A DNA stretch of 64,000 nucleotides from positions 62,001-126,000 of the forward strand of contig NZ_VTVA01000001.1 in the NCBI RefSeq assembly GCF_008638345.1. Direction: 5' to 3'. The translations under genes and the position numbers were made by a program. A model generated the notes under the pieces. That model was given only the letters and a program-made list of their open reading frames with translations. It ran no database searches and was not told where the DNA came from. Shown here one piece after another: positions 44,429 through 52,847 of the stretch. The first letter of the stretch is position 1, and every line of letters starts with the position of its first letter. The stretch comes from Pseudomonas saliphila (GTDB lineage Bacteria; Pseudomonadota; Gammaproteobacteria; Pseudomonadales; Pseudomonadaceae).

Positions 44429-45577
44429 CTACGGCGCTTCGAGAATGGTTACCGCGCTGACGCCTGGTGCGCCATACACATGGGTATAACCGAGCCGCGG
44501 CGCACCCGGAACCTGACGTGCTCCTGCCTGTTGACGAAGTTGCAAACACACTTCAATGACCTGTCGCAGACCCGATGCGCCTACTGGCTCACCGTTGGCC
44601 AGACAACCACCATCGGTATTTACTGGCAGTCGTCCATCGATATCTGTCTCGCCCTGGCGTAACAGATGCTCCTGCTCGCCGTGCTCACAGAAACCGTTTT
44701 CTGCAAGATGAATAATTTCCGAGCCGCTGTCCGTATCCTGCAGCTGGATTACGTTGATATCTTCCGGACCTACCCCTGCCTCCTCATATGCAGCACGCGA
44801 AGCCGTTACCGTTGGGGCCGGCGCGGCTTCTGCAGCCAGCGACGGGCTGAACACTTCAAAGGAGCCATGGTGGCGGGTGCGCATGACCGCAGCCCTTACC
44901 AATACCGGATGATCGGTATAGCGATGCGCTTCGCTGGCACGACACAGCACCAGCGCGGCTCCACCCTCGGCGGGATTGCAGAACATGTACTTGCGCAACG
45001 GGAGATTGACCGGCATTGAGTCGGCTATTTCTTCATAGCTGAGCTCCCGCTGACGCCAGGCGTGGGGAGTAAGCGCGCCATTCCGAAACGCCCGCTGCGC
45101 TACTCTGACCAGGGCATCTTCGGAGACGCCATGTTCATGCATATAACGTTGAGTCTTGAGCGCAAAGAACTGGGTAGTGAGCATGAGTCCTGTCTCGCCA
45201 TACCAGTCCTCCAGGCCCCAATCTGCGGGCTTAGGGTTGAAGGCACCGCGCGGATGCTTGTCAAAACCCACCGCGACACCGATATCCGTCATGCCTGAGC
45301 GCAACGCTGCAACTACACTGGCCAAGGCGCTGCCGCCGGTGGCACACCCGTTCGCTACATTGACAAAGGGCAAACCGGTCAGTCCAAGGTGATTGCTCAG
45401 GGCATCGGCATTGCCGCCGTCCTGGCTGCCGCCATAGGCAATTCCGATCTGATCCCAGGTAACGCCCGCATCCTTAAGCGCTTCGCGCACGGCATGCGCA
45501 CCCTGAGCCTGACCCGACACACCGTCAGTGCGACCAAAACGGTGCATGCCCACACCGATGATTGCGATATCTTCCAT
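44429..45577 (-). CDS. Thiolase-fold protein, likely Ltp2-like retro-aldolase
   Basis: A 382-aa SCP-x/lipid-transfer-type thiolase fold. The nucleophile Cys is kept in VANGCATGG, but the HEAF-type histidine motif reads QDTDSG and the GHP motif reads GEP (NGEPVGASG). Loss of these histidines makes thiolysis unlikely. In steroid side-chain degradation Ltp2-type proteins with altered thiolase sites act as retro-aldolases together with a DUF35 domain, and here a DUF35 gene overlaps directly upstream (TGATG). So carbon-carbon cleavage of a beta-hydroxyacyl-CoA is my best guess. Confidence 0.85.
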   Translation of the reverse strand: MEDIAIIGVGMHRFGRTDGVSGQAQGAHAVREALKDAGVTWDQIGIAYGGSQDGGNADALSNHLGLTGLPFVNVANGCATGGSALASVVAALRSGMTDIGVAVGFDKHPRGAFNPKPADWGLEDWYGETGLMLTTQFFALKTQRYMHEHGVSEDALVRVAQRAFRNGALTPHAWRQRELSYEEIADSMPVNLPLRKYMFCNPAEGGAALVLCRASEAHRYTDHPVLVRAAVMRTRHHGSFEVFSPSLAAEAAPAPTVTASRAAYEEAGVGPEDINVIQLQDTDSGSEIIHLAENGFCEHGEQEHLLRQGETDIDGRLPVNTDGGCLANGEPVGASGLRQVIEVCLQLRQQAGARQVPGAPRLGYTHVYGAPGVSAVTILEAP

Positions 45578-46026
45578 CAGATGGACTCCTTGGCAGGGTT
45601 AGACGGAGCGAAGGCAAAGGTACGCAGGACGGTATCTGCACCGCCGCCGTAATCAGCCTCGACCAAATGCATCGGCATCCCGATGCGTAACCTGGCGGGG
45701 TCAGCGACGGTGAGGCGACTCTCTACCTTGATGCCGCTGGGCATTTCGATATAGCCAACACCATAAGGCTGGAAGTCTTCCGCCGCCTCGCCGCCGTTAT
45801 AAGGCGACTTGGGTTGAAATGCTTGAACTGTCCAGGACCAGAGCACGCCTCGGGCGCCGAGTTCACAGGCGAGCATGTCGGTCGCGGCACAGCGGGTACA
45901 GCTGTCGGCACTCGGGAAATAATGCTCAGCGCATGCCTGACAGCGGCTGCCCAGCAATACCAGTCCCTTCTCGCTCGAACGCAGGAGATGCTGGGTCGCG
46001 TGATGAACAGTAGCGTGGGAATTCAT
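45577..46026 (-). CDS. Zn-ribbon OB-fold protein (DUF35), partner of the aldolase-like protein
   Basis: A 149-aa protein with an N-terminal rubredoxin-like zinc ribbon (CQACAEHYFPSADSCTRC near residues 32-49) and a C-terminal OB fold. DUF35 proteins bind thiolase-like enzymes and are needed for Ltp2 aldolase activity (as in ChsH2). The gene overlaps the thiolase-like gene by one base, so the subunits are made together. A 21-base motif shared with the 2-oxoacid dehydrogenase operon lies at 46045-46065, just upstream. Confidence 0.92.
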   Translation of the reverse strand: MNSHATVHHATQHLLRSSEKGLVLLGSRCQACAEHYFPSADSCTRCAATDMLACELGARGVLWSWTVQAFQPKSPYNGGEAAEDFQPYGVGYIEMPSGIKVESRLTVADPARLRIGMPMHLVEADYGGGADTVLRTFAFAPSNPAKESI

Positions 46027-46044
46027 TATGGCTGATCCTGTTTT

Positions 46045-46065
46045 AAACCGACAAGATTGTTTTTA
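46045..46065. promoter_or_regulatory. Candidate TetR operator, copy 1
   Basis: AAACCGACAAG, A, TTGTTTTTA lies 19 bases upstream of the DUF35 start. It is identical at 20 of 21 positions to the motif at 50802-50822 before the E1-alpha gene. The TetR gene lies immediately on the other side. Confidence 0.6.
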
Positions 46066-46114
46066 ATATATCGGCAGCTAAATAGCAACGTTTATTAGGG
46101 ATCCAACGATGGAT

Positions 46115-46840
46115 TTATTTCGCAGCGGCGAGTTTTACAGCTCGCTTTGCAAGAAGCTCTTCAAATTGGGAGAGCGCGGTGCGGGCGAGCAGATCGTGCA
46201 GTCGTTGCAGACGTCCACCCGAGAGATAGGGAGCCGGATTCAATGCCACACCCTGCAAGGAATGCATTATCAAATCGCGCAGAACCTCCCCCGCCTCGGC
46301 CATGTCAGGCTCGGCCCAGATGGGAAAGCGCGCTACCATGCTCACCGACATCCGCTCATCCAGCGCACTCTCAAGTGGCGCCATGACCTCGTTCAGCTGC
46401 TCGTTGGTCCTGGCCCCACGGATCAACTCCTGAAACGCCAGAAAGGACGGTTTCATATAGTAATGCTGCAGTGCTGTGAGCGTTTCGCGCATGCTTTCAA
46501 CCGTCGGAAAGCTGCCGGTTTTCGCGGAAACCTCTTGTATCGCCTGGTCATATTCCCGCGCTCGAATATCAGTAATATGCTCCGCAGCAGCAGTAAAAAC
46601 ATCCGCCCGCGACTTGAAATGATGGGTCATCGCGCCCCGCGAGACGCCGGCTTGCTTGGCAATCTTCTCGGTCGTGGTCTGGGTATAGCCGATGTCTATC
46701 AGACATTGCATGGTGGCATCCAGAATGTGCAGACGCATCAAATGGCTCTTTTCTGCCTGCCAGCTGCCGTCCACAGACTTGCCACGGCGCACCGGGCGAC
46801 GAGGTGTGCGTTTTTTTTCGATCGCGTTCTGCTTTTCCAT
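46115..46840 (-). CDS. TetR-family transcriptional regulator
   Basis: A 241-aa regulator with a basic N-terminal extension (KKRTPRRPVRRGK) and a TetR helix-turn-helix at about 35-85 (TTTEKIAKQAGVSRGAMTHHFKSR). The C-terminal part is a ligand-binding helical domain. It sits between the SDR/2-oxoacid dehydrogenase operon and the DUF35 operon, all leftward. Its likely targets are the AAAC-N2-ACAAG motifs in front of those operons, and a weaker copy (46919-46930) lies upstream of its own start. The ligand is probably a CoA ester of the pathway, by analogy only. Confidence 0.94.
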   Translation of the reverse strand: MEKQNAIEKKRTPRRPVRRGKSVDGSWQAEKSHLMRLHILDATMQCLIDIGYTQTTTEKIAKQAGVSRGAMTHHFKSRADVFTAAAEHITDIRAREYDQAIQEVSAKTGSFPTVESMRETLTALQHYYMKPSFLAFQELIRGARTNEQLNEVMAPLESALDERMSVSMVARFPIWAEPDMAEAGEVLRDLIMHSLQGVALNPAPYLSGGRLQRLHDLLARTALSQFEELLAKRAVKLAAAK

Positions 46841-46918
46841 TCTTTGACTCCGTTAGCCTGAACCTGACTCCATGTTGGAACAGTTTAGTCTAGTGCCTCA
46901 ACGAGTACAGCAAATAAA

Positions 46919-46930
46919 AAACAAACAAGA
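46919..46930. promoter_or_regulatory. Half-conserved copy of the TetR motif before the TetR gene
   Basis: AAACAAACAAGA keeps the left half AAAC-N2-ACAAG of the two strong copies, but the right half is lost. It lies about 80 bases upstream of the TetR start and could serve autoregulation. Confidence 0.35.
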
Positions 46931-46948
46931 CTTTATAAGCGGCGTTAT

Positions 46949-47725
46949 CTAGGTCAGGCGCACGGAGTGGCCGGCATCGATGGTCAATACGCTACCGCTC
47001 ATATAGGCGCCCGCTTCACTGGCTAACAGTAACAGGGGCCCGTTTAGCTCTTCGTGACGTCCGAGGCGCTTGATCGGCAATGCACCCACCTCCCGCTTGC
47101 CCGCTTCAGATTCATAGAAGGGGTTGGTCATCTCACTCGGGAAATAACCCGGGGCGAGCGCATTGACACGGATGCCATATGGCATGAGATCGAGTGCCAT
47201 GTACTGAGTCATCGAGATCACCGCAGCTTTGGTCGTTCCGTAGTTCAGAAATTGCGGCCTGGCCAGGTGCCCGAGGATAGACGCGATATTGATAATGGCG
47301 CCGGGTTTACCCGCCGCGATCAGACGCTTAGCCATGTTCTGTGCCACATAGAAGGGACCAGACAGGTTGGCATCTACCAGAGAGGTCCACTGCTCCCGAC
47401 TCATTTCTTCAAACGGAGCTGGATTAGATAGCCCTGCGTTATTGATCAGCACATCGACCAATCCCAGTTGCTTCTGGATGATACTAAAGGCGCTATCGAT
47501 GCTGGCCGGATCGGTGACATCCATGCTCAGGGCGATAGCTTTCCCACCATCTGAAACAATCTCCGTCGCGACTTCTTCAACTGGCCCCAAGCGTCTGCCA
47601 ACGCAGACCACACTGGCCCCCGCATGCGCTAGTACCTTGGCGAAGTGGGCACCCAGCCCCGAGCCAGCGCCCGTCACCAGAGCGACGCGGCCTTCGAGGG
47701 AAAACTGATCAACAAACTTTTTCAT
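46949..47725 (-). CDS. SDR-family oxidoreductase
   Basis: A 258-aa classical SDR: TGAGSGLG cofactor motif near residue 15, NNAG near 90, catalytic Ser in INIAS and Tyr-Gly-Thr-Thr-Lys. The C-terminal SVLTIDAGHSVRLT is normal for the family. ATG 47725 with AAAGGA ahead is chosen; the frame opens at 47758. It is the last gene of the E1-alpha/E1-beta/lipoyl/E2 run and 33 bases after the E2 stop. It may make the oxo compound consumed by the dehydrogenase, by context only. Confidence 0.9.
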   Translation of the reverse strand: MKKFVDQFSLEGRVALVTGAGSGLGAHFAKVLAHAGASVVCVGRRLGPVEEVATEIVSDGGKAIALSMDVTDPASIDSAFSIIQKQLGLVDVLINNAGLSNPAPFEEMSREQWTSLVDANLSGPFYVAQNMAKRLIAAGKPGAIINIASILGHLARPQFLNYGTTKAAVISMTQYMALDLMPYGIRVNALAPGYFPSEMTNPFYESEAGKREVGALPIKRLGRHEELNGPLLLLASEAGAYMSGSVLTIDAGHSVRLT

Positions 47726-47758
47726 TATTCTTATCCTTTCAAGGCTTACTGCCGACAA

Positions 47759-48520
47759 TCACACCAGCAACTCTGGCTGATCCAGCTGTTGTGCAAAAAA
47801 GCGACAGAAACGGGCAGCATCGGCGCCATTAATTACCCGATGGTCATAACTGAGCGACAGGGGGATGAACCGTCGGTTGATGATTTGTCCCTCCTCCATC
47901 ACCAGCCTTTCGAATTCCCGGGTAATGCCAAGAATCGCCAGCTCCGGCGCATTGATAATCGGCGTGAAGGACGTGCCGCCGATGGAACCGAGCGAGCTAA
48001 TGGTCATGCACCCACCTGACATCTCGCTGATAGACAGGCCCTTGGTGCGCGCCTTGGCGGCCGTCTCAACCAGCTCACCGTGCAGTTCGGAAATCGACTT
48101 CTGATCGGCATCGCGGATCACTGGAACCAGCAACCCCTTCTCTGTCTCCACCGCGATTCCCACGTGGTAATACTTCTTCATCACCACCTGCTTGCCACCC
48201 GTGGCGAGGGAGGCATTGAACAGCGGAAACTCTTTCAAAGTGTTGACTAGCGCTTTGATCAGAAAAGGCAGCGGCGTGAACTTGCACCCCAGTTCCTGAC
48301 CATAGGCGCGACGAAAGGCATTGAGCTTGTCAGCCGGCGCCTCGTCGTTGTGGGTCACGTGTGGGATCTGCGCCCAATTGCGGCCGAGGAAAGCTCCCGC
48401 GTATTGTTGGTGACGGGACAAGTCGGCTAATTCCACGTCGCCAAACTGGGTGAAGTCCATCTCAGGCATCGGCGGCAGGTTCGCCGGCCAAGCCGGCGCC
48501 ACCTTATTTGCCGCGGTCAT
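47759..48520 (-). CDS. 2-oxoacid dehydrogenase E2 catalytic domain, stand-alone
   Basis: A 253-aa acyltransferase consisting only of the E2 catalytic core. The active site SYDHRVINGADAARF has His and Asn where many E2 proteins have His and Asp; Asn is known in some pyruvate-type E2 enzymes. Neither a lipoyl domain nor a clear peripheral-subunit-binding domain precedes the core: about 20 linker residues lead straight into it. The lipoyl domain is encoded separately just upstream and overlaps by one base (TGATG). It transfers an acyl group from lipoamide to CoA. Confidence 0.92.
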   Translation of the reverse strand: MTAANKVAPAWPANLPPMPEMDFTQFGDVELADLSRHQQYAGAFLGRNWAQIPHVTHNDEAPADKLNAFRRAYGQELGCKFTPLPFLIKALVNTLKEFPLFNASLATGGKQVVMKKYYHVGIAVETEKGLLVPVIRDADQKSISELHGELVETAAKARTKGLSISEMSGGCMTISSLGSIGGTSFTPIINAPELAILGITREFERLVMEEGQIINRRFIPLSLSYDHRVINGADAARFCRFFAQQLDQPELLV

Positions 48521-48750
48521 CAGACCAGCTCCCCGATGACGGTTCCTACTTCGTAGGTCTCTCCAGCTTGCTGCAAAATACGCAGTGTGCCATCAGCAGG
48601 AGCCTCGATCTCCTGCATGGATTTTTCGCTTTCGATGGCGTAAAGAGGATCGCCTTTGGACACCTCGGCGCCATCGGCAACCATCCACTCCGCCAGAAGC
48701 GCTTCATTAACCGAAAATCCGAGTTTGGGTAGAATAATTTCAGTAGTCAT
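48520..48750 (-). CDS. Stand-alone lipoyl domain protein
   Basis: A 76-aa protein that is a single lipoyl domain. Residues 1-76 match the beta-barrel with the lipoylation lysine in ESEKSMQEIEAP (Lys near residue 43) and a closing GTVIGELV strand. It would carry the acyl group between E1 and the separate E2 core as a mobile protein. The stop overlaps the E2 ATG. A split of lipoyl and catalytic E2 parts is unusual; in most complexes they are one chain. Confidence 0.93.
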   Translation of the reverse strand: MTTEIILPKLGFSVNEALLAEWMVADGAEVSKGDPLYAIESEKSMQEIEAPADGTLRILQQAGETYEVGTVIGELV

Positions 48751-48770
48751 AAGATCATTCCATTCTGTTT

Positions 48771-49766
48771 TTATTTGAGTACTTCAAGTACCGCATCGGT
48801 GATGCGCTGCTTGGTGGGGATGAAAACGTCTTCCAGGGCCTTGGAGAAAGGAACCGGCGAACGTGCAGCGCCAACCCGCGCAACCGGCGCCTTGAGTTGA
48901 CCAAACAATTCCTTGTGCACCCGTGTGGCGATCTCGGCACCCACCCCAAAATCCACCTGGGCTTCATGGGCGACCACCAGACGACCAGTCTTGGTTACCG
49001 ACTCAAGAATGGTGTCCATATCCAGTGGTGAAATGGTGCGCAAGTCGATGACTTCTACCGATATGTCCTGCTTCTCCAGGTCCTGAGCTACCTGTAACAC
49101 CTCAACCATGGTGCGGCTGTAGCTGACGATGGTCACGTGACTGCCCTGTCTGGCAATGCGTGCCTTGCCCAAAGGAATACGCTCACCCTGTAGCGGCGCG
49201 TCACCCATAGCGAAATACAGCGGCAAGCTTTCAATGAACAGGCAGGGGTCATCATCGAAAATGCACGACAGCAACAGGCCGTAGGCATCCGCAGGATTAG
49301 ATGGCGCAATGACCTTGATACCGGCGGTATGCGCGAACCAGGCCTCCAGATAGTCGGCATGCTGCCCGCCCGTGCCGAAACCGGCTCCGGTGGCGGTGCG
49401 GATCGTCAGCGGCACGTTGGTTTGTCCGCCGGTCATGAAGCGTAGCTTGGCGGCGTGATTGACCACCTGGTCCATCGCCACGGTCATGAAGTTCATCAAC
49501 ATGATCTCAGCCACTGGCCGCATGCCGGCCAGCGCTGCACCCACTGCTGCGCCCATGATGGCTTGTTCTGCGATAGGAGTGGATTTGACGCGGTCGGTGC
49601 CGAAAGCCTCGGACAATCCGGCGGTGCACTTGAAGACCCCGCCCCCTTCCCGATCGGCCACATCTTCACCCAGGGTCACCACCGCTTGATCCAGCGTCAT
49701 GGCATCGTGCATGGCCAGGTTGATGGCCTGGGCCATATTCATGCGTTTCTTCTTTGTGTCGTTCAT
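48771..49766 (-). CDS. 2-oxoacid dehydrogenase E1 beta subunit
   Basis: A 331-aa transketolase-like subunit. Family marks are TLGEDVADREGGGVFKCTAGL near residue 32, TPIAEQAIMGAAVGAALAG and EAWFAHTAGIKVIAPSNPADA. With E1 alpha it forms the thiamine diphosphate decarboxylase part of an acetoin-, pyruvate- or branched-chain-type dehydrogenase. The ATG overlaps the E1-alpha stop by 4 bases. Sequence style is nearest to AcoB and PDH-beta proteins; the true 2-oxo substrate is open. Confidence 0.94.
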   Translation of the reverse strand: MNDTKKKRMNMAQAINLAMHDAMTLDQAVVTLGEDVADREGGGVFKCTAGLSEAFGTDRVKSTPIAEQAIMGAAVGAALAGMRPVAEIMLMNFMTVAMDQVVNHAAKLRFMTGGQTNVPLTIRTATGAGFGTGGQHADYLEAWFAHTAGIKVIAPSNPADAYGLLLSCIFDDDPCLFIESLPLYFAMGDAPLQGERIPLGKARIARQGSHVTIVSYSRTMVEVLQVAQDLEKQDISVEVIDLRTISPLDMDTILESVTKTGRLVVAHEAQVDFGVGAEIATRVHKELFGQLKAPVARVGAARSPVPFSKALEDVFIPTKQRITDAVLEVLK

Positions 49767-50749
49767 ACCCCGGCCCCTTCTGCAAATACATCCTTGGTCA
49801 ATTCCGAGACATCGGGTGGTGGACTGTTCAGACCAAACTGCACCGCTTCCTCGAACTGCTCCCGATTGGTGTCTTCAATAGCCTGCAGCTGTTCTTCGGA
49901 TGCATGACCCTGCTCGCACAACCAGGCGCGAAGTAATGGCATCGGATCCGCCGCCACCGCTGCCTGCATGATGTCCTTGGAAATATAGTGGCCGTCGTCA
50001 CCAAGCAGGTGCCCGCGGAAACGGAAGGTCTTGGCTTCAAGCAGTGTCGGCCCCTGGCCGTTACGGGCGCGCTCAATCGCCTCGCGCGCTGCGGACCACA
50101 TCTCGACTACATCGTTGCCGTTGCACTGGATACCATGCATGCCGTAGCCAATGGCGCGATCAACGATGTCGCGCGCGCCTGTGCCGTATTCGTATTTGGT
50201 GTGTTCGGCATATCCGTTGTTCTGGCAAACGAACACCACCGGAAGATTCCAGACCGACGCCAGGTTGAGCGCTTCATGGAAAGCACCAATATTCGAGGCA
50301 CCATCGCCGAAATTCACTACGGTGACCTGACCGGTCTTCTTCAACAACGAGGCCCAGGCCAGGCCATTGGCAATCGGCAGACCCGAACCAACTACCCCGG
50401 TCGTAACTGGCAAGCCGGACGCCATATGAGTGATATGCATAGGGCCGCCCTTCCCTTTACAGGTACCGGTAGCGCGTCCCATGAATTCTGCGACAAAGGG
50501 TTTAAGCGGGATGCCCTTGGCCAACTGATCATGGATGCCACGGTAGGTGGTGATCACATAGTCATCGGCACGCAGGTTGACGGAGATGGCAGAGGGTACA
50601 AGTTCCTGACCACGTGGTGAGTAATAGGGCGAAGCGATCTGTCCTGCCTTGATCAGTTCGATAAAACGGTCATCCGCTATCTTGATCAACGTCGCCTTGC
50701 GATAGATTTCAAGCAGTGTGGCCGTGTCGGGAGCATTGGTATCAGTCAT
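49763..50749 (-). CDS. 2-oxoacid dehydrogenase E1 alpha subunit
   Basis: A 328-aa thiamine diphosphate enzyme subunit. The cofactor motif runs from GDGASNIGAFHEALNLA to CQNNGYAE near residues 160-195, and the phosphorylation-loop-like RFRGHLLGDDGHY follows. It decarboxylates a 2-oxo acid, or cleaves a diketone or acetoin-like compound, and passes the acyl unit to the lipoyl protein. ATG 50749 is the family-like start; the frame opens at 50893. It heads the operon and has a strong candidate operator 53 bases upstream. No E3 gene is in the operon. Confidence 0.94.
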   Translation of the reverse strand: MTDTNAPDTATLLEIYRKATLIKIADDRFIELIKAGQIASPYYSPRGQELVPSAISVNLRADDYVITTYRGIHDQLAKGIPLKPFVAEFMGRATGTCKGKGGPMHITHMASGLPVTTGVVGSGLPIANGLAWASLLKKTGQVTVVNFGDGASNIGAFHEALNLASVWNLPVVFVCQNNGYAEHTKYEYGTGARDIVDRAIGYGMHGIQCNGNDVVEMWSAAREAIERARNGQGPTLLEAKTFRFRGHLLGDDGHYISKDIMQAAVAADPMPLLRAWLCEQGHASEEQLQAIEDTNREQFEEAVQFGLNSPPPDVSELTKDVFAEGAGV

Positions 50750-50801
50750 GATTGCCTCGCATGGTGCACCTCTATTATTTGAATTCCACCCCGCCTCATT
50801 A

Positions 50802-50822
50802 AAACCGACAAGGTTGTTTTTA
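50802..50822. promoter_or_regulatory. Candidate TetR operator, copy 2
   Basis: AAACCGACAAG, G, TTGTTTTTA lies 53 bases upstream of the E1-alpha start and differs from the copy at 46045-46065 at one position. Conservation outside any coding region between two separate operons argues for a binding site. Confidence 0.6.
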
Positions 50823-50858
50823 TTGATTCTATCTAGGGCAATTACAAACAGCAAGGGG

Positions 50859-51332
50859 TTATTTGGGTAAGTAGTTGCGTGGGTTTTTCGCACCGGCTTG
50901 CGAGAAAATTTCAGTCAGTTCGAACACGTTTCCGTCAGGGTCTCGTCCATAAGTGGCTTTTGACTCCCCGAAATCCTGAGGTAGACAATGGAAGGAAGCG
51001 CCCAAGGTTTCCAGTTGCTCATACACGGCATCGATATCGGTCACATCAAAGCAAAAATGGGTAATGCCATGATGATGCACGGGCCGCGTGGCTGTGACCG
51101 CGGGCGGCGCTGGCTCTTCAAACTGGAATAGCTCCAGACGCATACTCCCCAGGCGCAGCATAACTGTGCGGGCTGCAGATTCTGGCAAGCCCATAATATT
51201 GTTAATAGGCTCAACCCCTACAGGCCAGCCAACCCGACTCTCTTCGATGAAACCGAAGCCTGCACAGTAGAAATCGGCCAGCCTGTCCAGATTGGCAGTC
51301 GATATAGCGACGTGGTGTACAGCGTTAATCAT
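50859..51332 (-). CDS. VOC-family protein (glyoxalase/dioxygenase fold)
   Basis: A 157-aa protein with the glyoxalase fold. Likely metal ligands are His in AVHHVAIST, His in THFCFDV and Glu in VFELTEIFS, the usual His-His-Glu triad. This is the pattern of lactoylglutathione lyases and small extradiol-type dioxygenases. ATG 51332 gives the family start; the frame opens at 51371. It is placed between an oxygenase operon and the E1 operon. Ring cleavage or isomerisation of an oxygenated intermediate is possible but not shown. Confidence 0.85.
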   Translation of the reverse strand: MINAVHHVAISTANLDRLADFYCAGFGFIEESRVGWPVGVEPINNIMGLPESAARTVMLRLGSMRLELFQFEEPAPPAVTATRPVHHHGITHFCFDVTDIDAVYEQLETLGASFHCLPQDFGESKATYGRDPDGNVFELTEIFSQAGAKNPRNYLPK

Positions 51333-51461
51333 AAGAATGATGCTCCTGGCGGCGTAAGCTGCCTGCCGCACTTATCCACATGACCACAAAGAGGGGAGAA
51401 GAATTTCAACCTTGCAGGAAAGGCGCACTGCCGCGCCCTCCCCTGTCAGTTGAACGATCGC

Positions 51462-52784
51462 TCAGACCCTGCCGGCGATATAGTCGTTAATGACCTCGTG
51501 ATAGCGACGCACTCGTGACTCCTGCCCCGCCAGATAGGCATCCTCGTAGCCACGGGAATGCAATCCCTGTTGCTGGGCAATGGCCACACTCAGGTCCTGG
51601 TCTGCAACGAACCCCATGGATTTTTCCCCATGCGTGAATACCTCATGAGCGGCAGCCTCCATCGGCCACATGCCCAGCGGAGTGACAGCCTCCTTCTCGC
51701 CCTTGGCCGGGCGCACGAAGTACCAATGATCAAACAGACACTTTTCGGGGTCTGTCGGGTGAGGCTGCGGGCGCAGTATCTGATAGCTCTCGGCTGCCAT
51801 GGTGAAAGACATATTGGGGAACAAGGTGTAGTGGTAATAATCCGATAGCTGGTCATCCGTCAGGTTTGCGTACTGGGCATAACCACGCTCGTCGCCCAGT
51901 GCCCGTTTCTGCTTCTGCAGCGCAGGCCTGACCTCATTAACCCGCCCTTCAAAGTCCTGAGGATCCAACCCCCACCCGCGCATGATGTCGTCCAGCGGCG
52001 CCTGAACCTTTTTGGTCTTCCCGCCGCCGGCTGGCAAGGAGCCCTTCATCAACATGCGGCTATGGCCGTTATTGAATATCTGGAAGGTGGTGTTCTGGTA
52101 ATGGTCATCAATGTGGGCTGCCAACTCCTTGTGCAACGACTGCACGTGATAGGCCTCATTGAAGTTGTCCTGAATCACCTTCCAGTTGCAGTTCACTTCG
52201 CAAGTGAGGTGCATGACACGGACCATCTTGTCCATTTCATAGGCTTCAAGCTGATCCGCCACAACACCCAGCGACTCACGCAAGGGCTTAGCCTCTCGAT
52301 CCATATTGAACCAGACCAGGCCACCAAAGGTTTCACAGCGAAGCTCCTTGAGACTGAGCTTGCCGACCGGGCTTCCCTGGGGAAAGTCTTCCGAGTCCTT
52401 GGCAATCAGCAGATTGCCGTTGAGGCCATAACACCAGCTGTGGTACCCACACACCAGGCGGCGCACCTTGGTCTCTTCACACTCGACCATGCGGTTGCCG
52501 CGATGCTGACATACGTTATAGAACGCCCGGATACGGCCCTCATCGTCACGCACCATCAAAATTGATTCACGACCAATTTCATGTGTGACCACGCACCCCG
52601 CATCGGGGAATTGCGCTTCTACAGCGCCCACCTGCCAGGTGCGCGTCCACATGTGGTCCCATTCCTGCTGCATGAACTCCTTGCTGTAATATCGATCACC
52701 GGAGATCGGGTCGCCGCGCAGGACTTCTTTTGCATCAACCAGTGCTTGACGGGTACGTTCAGCCAACGACAAAGACGCGTTCAT
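51462..52784 (-). CDS. Rieske oxygenase alpha subunit (2 of 4)
   Basis: A 440-aa ring-hydroxylating-type oxygenase. The Rieske site is CQHRG...CGYHSW (C-x-H-x17-C-x2-H) near residues 92-115, and the iron motif is DNFNEAYHVQSLH with Glu as the bridging acid. The C-terminus (RVRRYHEVINDY) closely matches the oxygenase at 54073, so the two are tandem paralogues. ATG 52784 with GAAGGAG ahead is chosen; the frame opens at 52814. Electrons probably come from the reductase at 37997. The substrate is unknown. Confidence 0.94.
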   Translation of the reverse strand: MNASLSLAERTRQALVDAKEVLRGDPISGDRYYSKEFMQQEWDHMWTRTWQVGAVEAQFPDAGCVVTHEIGRESILMVRDDEGRIRAFYNVCQHRGNRMVECEETKVRRLVCGYHSWCYGLNGNLLIAKDSEDFPQGSPVGKLSLKELRCETFGGLVWFNMDREAKPLRESLGVVADQLEAYEMDKMVRVMHLTCEVNCNWKVIQDNFNEAYHVQSLHKELAAHIDDHYQNTTFQIFNNGHSRMLMKGSLPAGGGKTKKVQAPLDDIMRGWGLDPQDFEGRVNEVRPALQKQKRALGDERGYAQYANLTDDQLSDYYHYTLFPNMSFTMAAESYQILRPQPHPTDPEKCLFDHWYFVRPAKGEKEAVTPLGMWPMEAAAHEVFTHGEKSMGFVADQDLSVAIAQQQGLHSRGYEDAYLAGQESRVRRYHEVINDYIAGRV

Positions 52785-52847
52785 ATCTATAGACTCCTTC
52801 CCGAATTCAGCCATAGCAGGTTGAAAAACGGGATTAGTGTTTTCTTA

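Noticed and set aside
47759-48520. Loss of E2 activity from Asn in the His-x3-Asp motif
   Set aside because: Asn at this place is known from active pyruvate-type E2 proteins, so the change alone does not imply inactivity.
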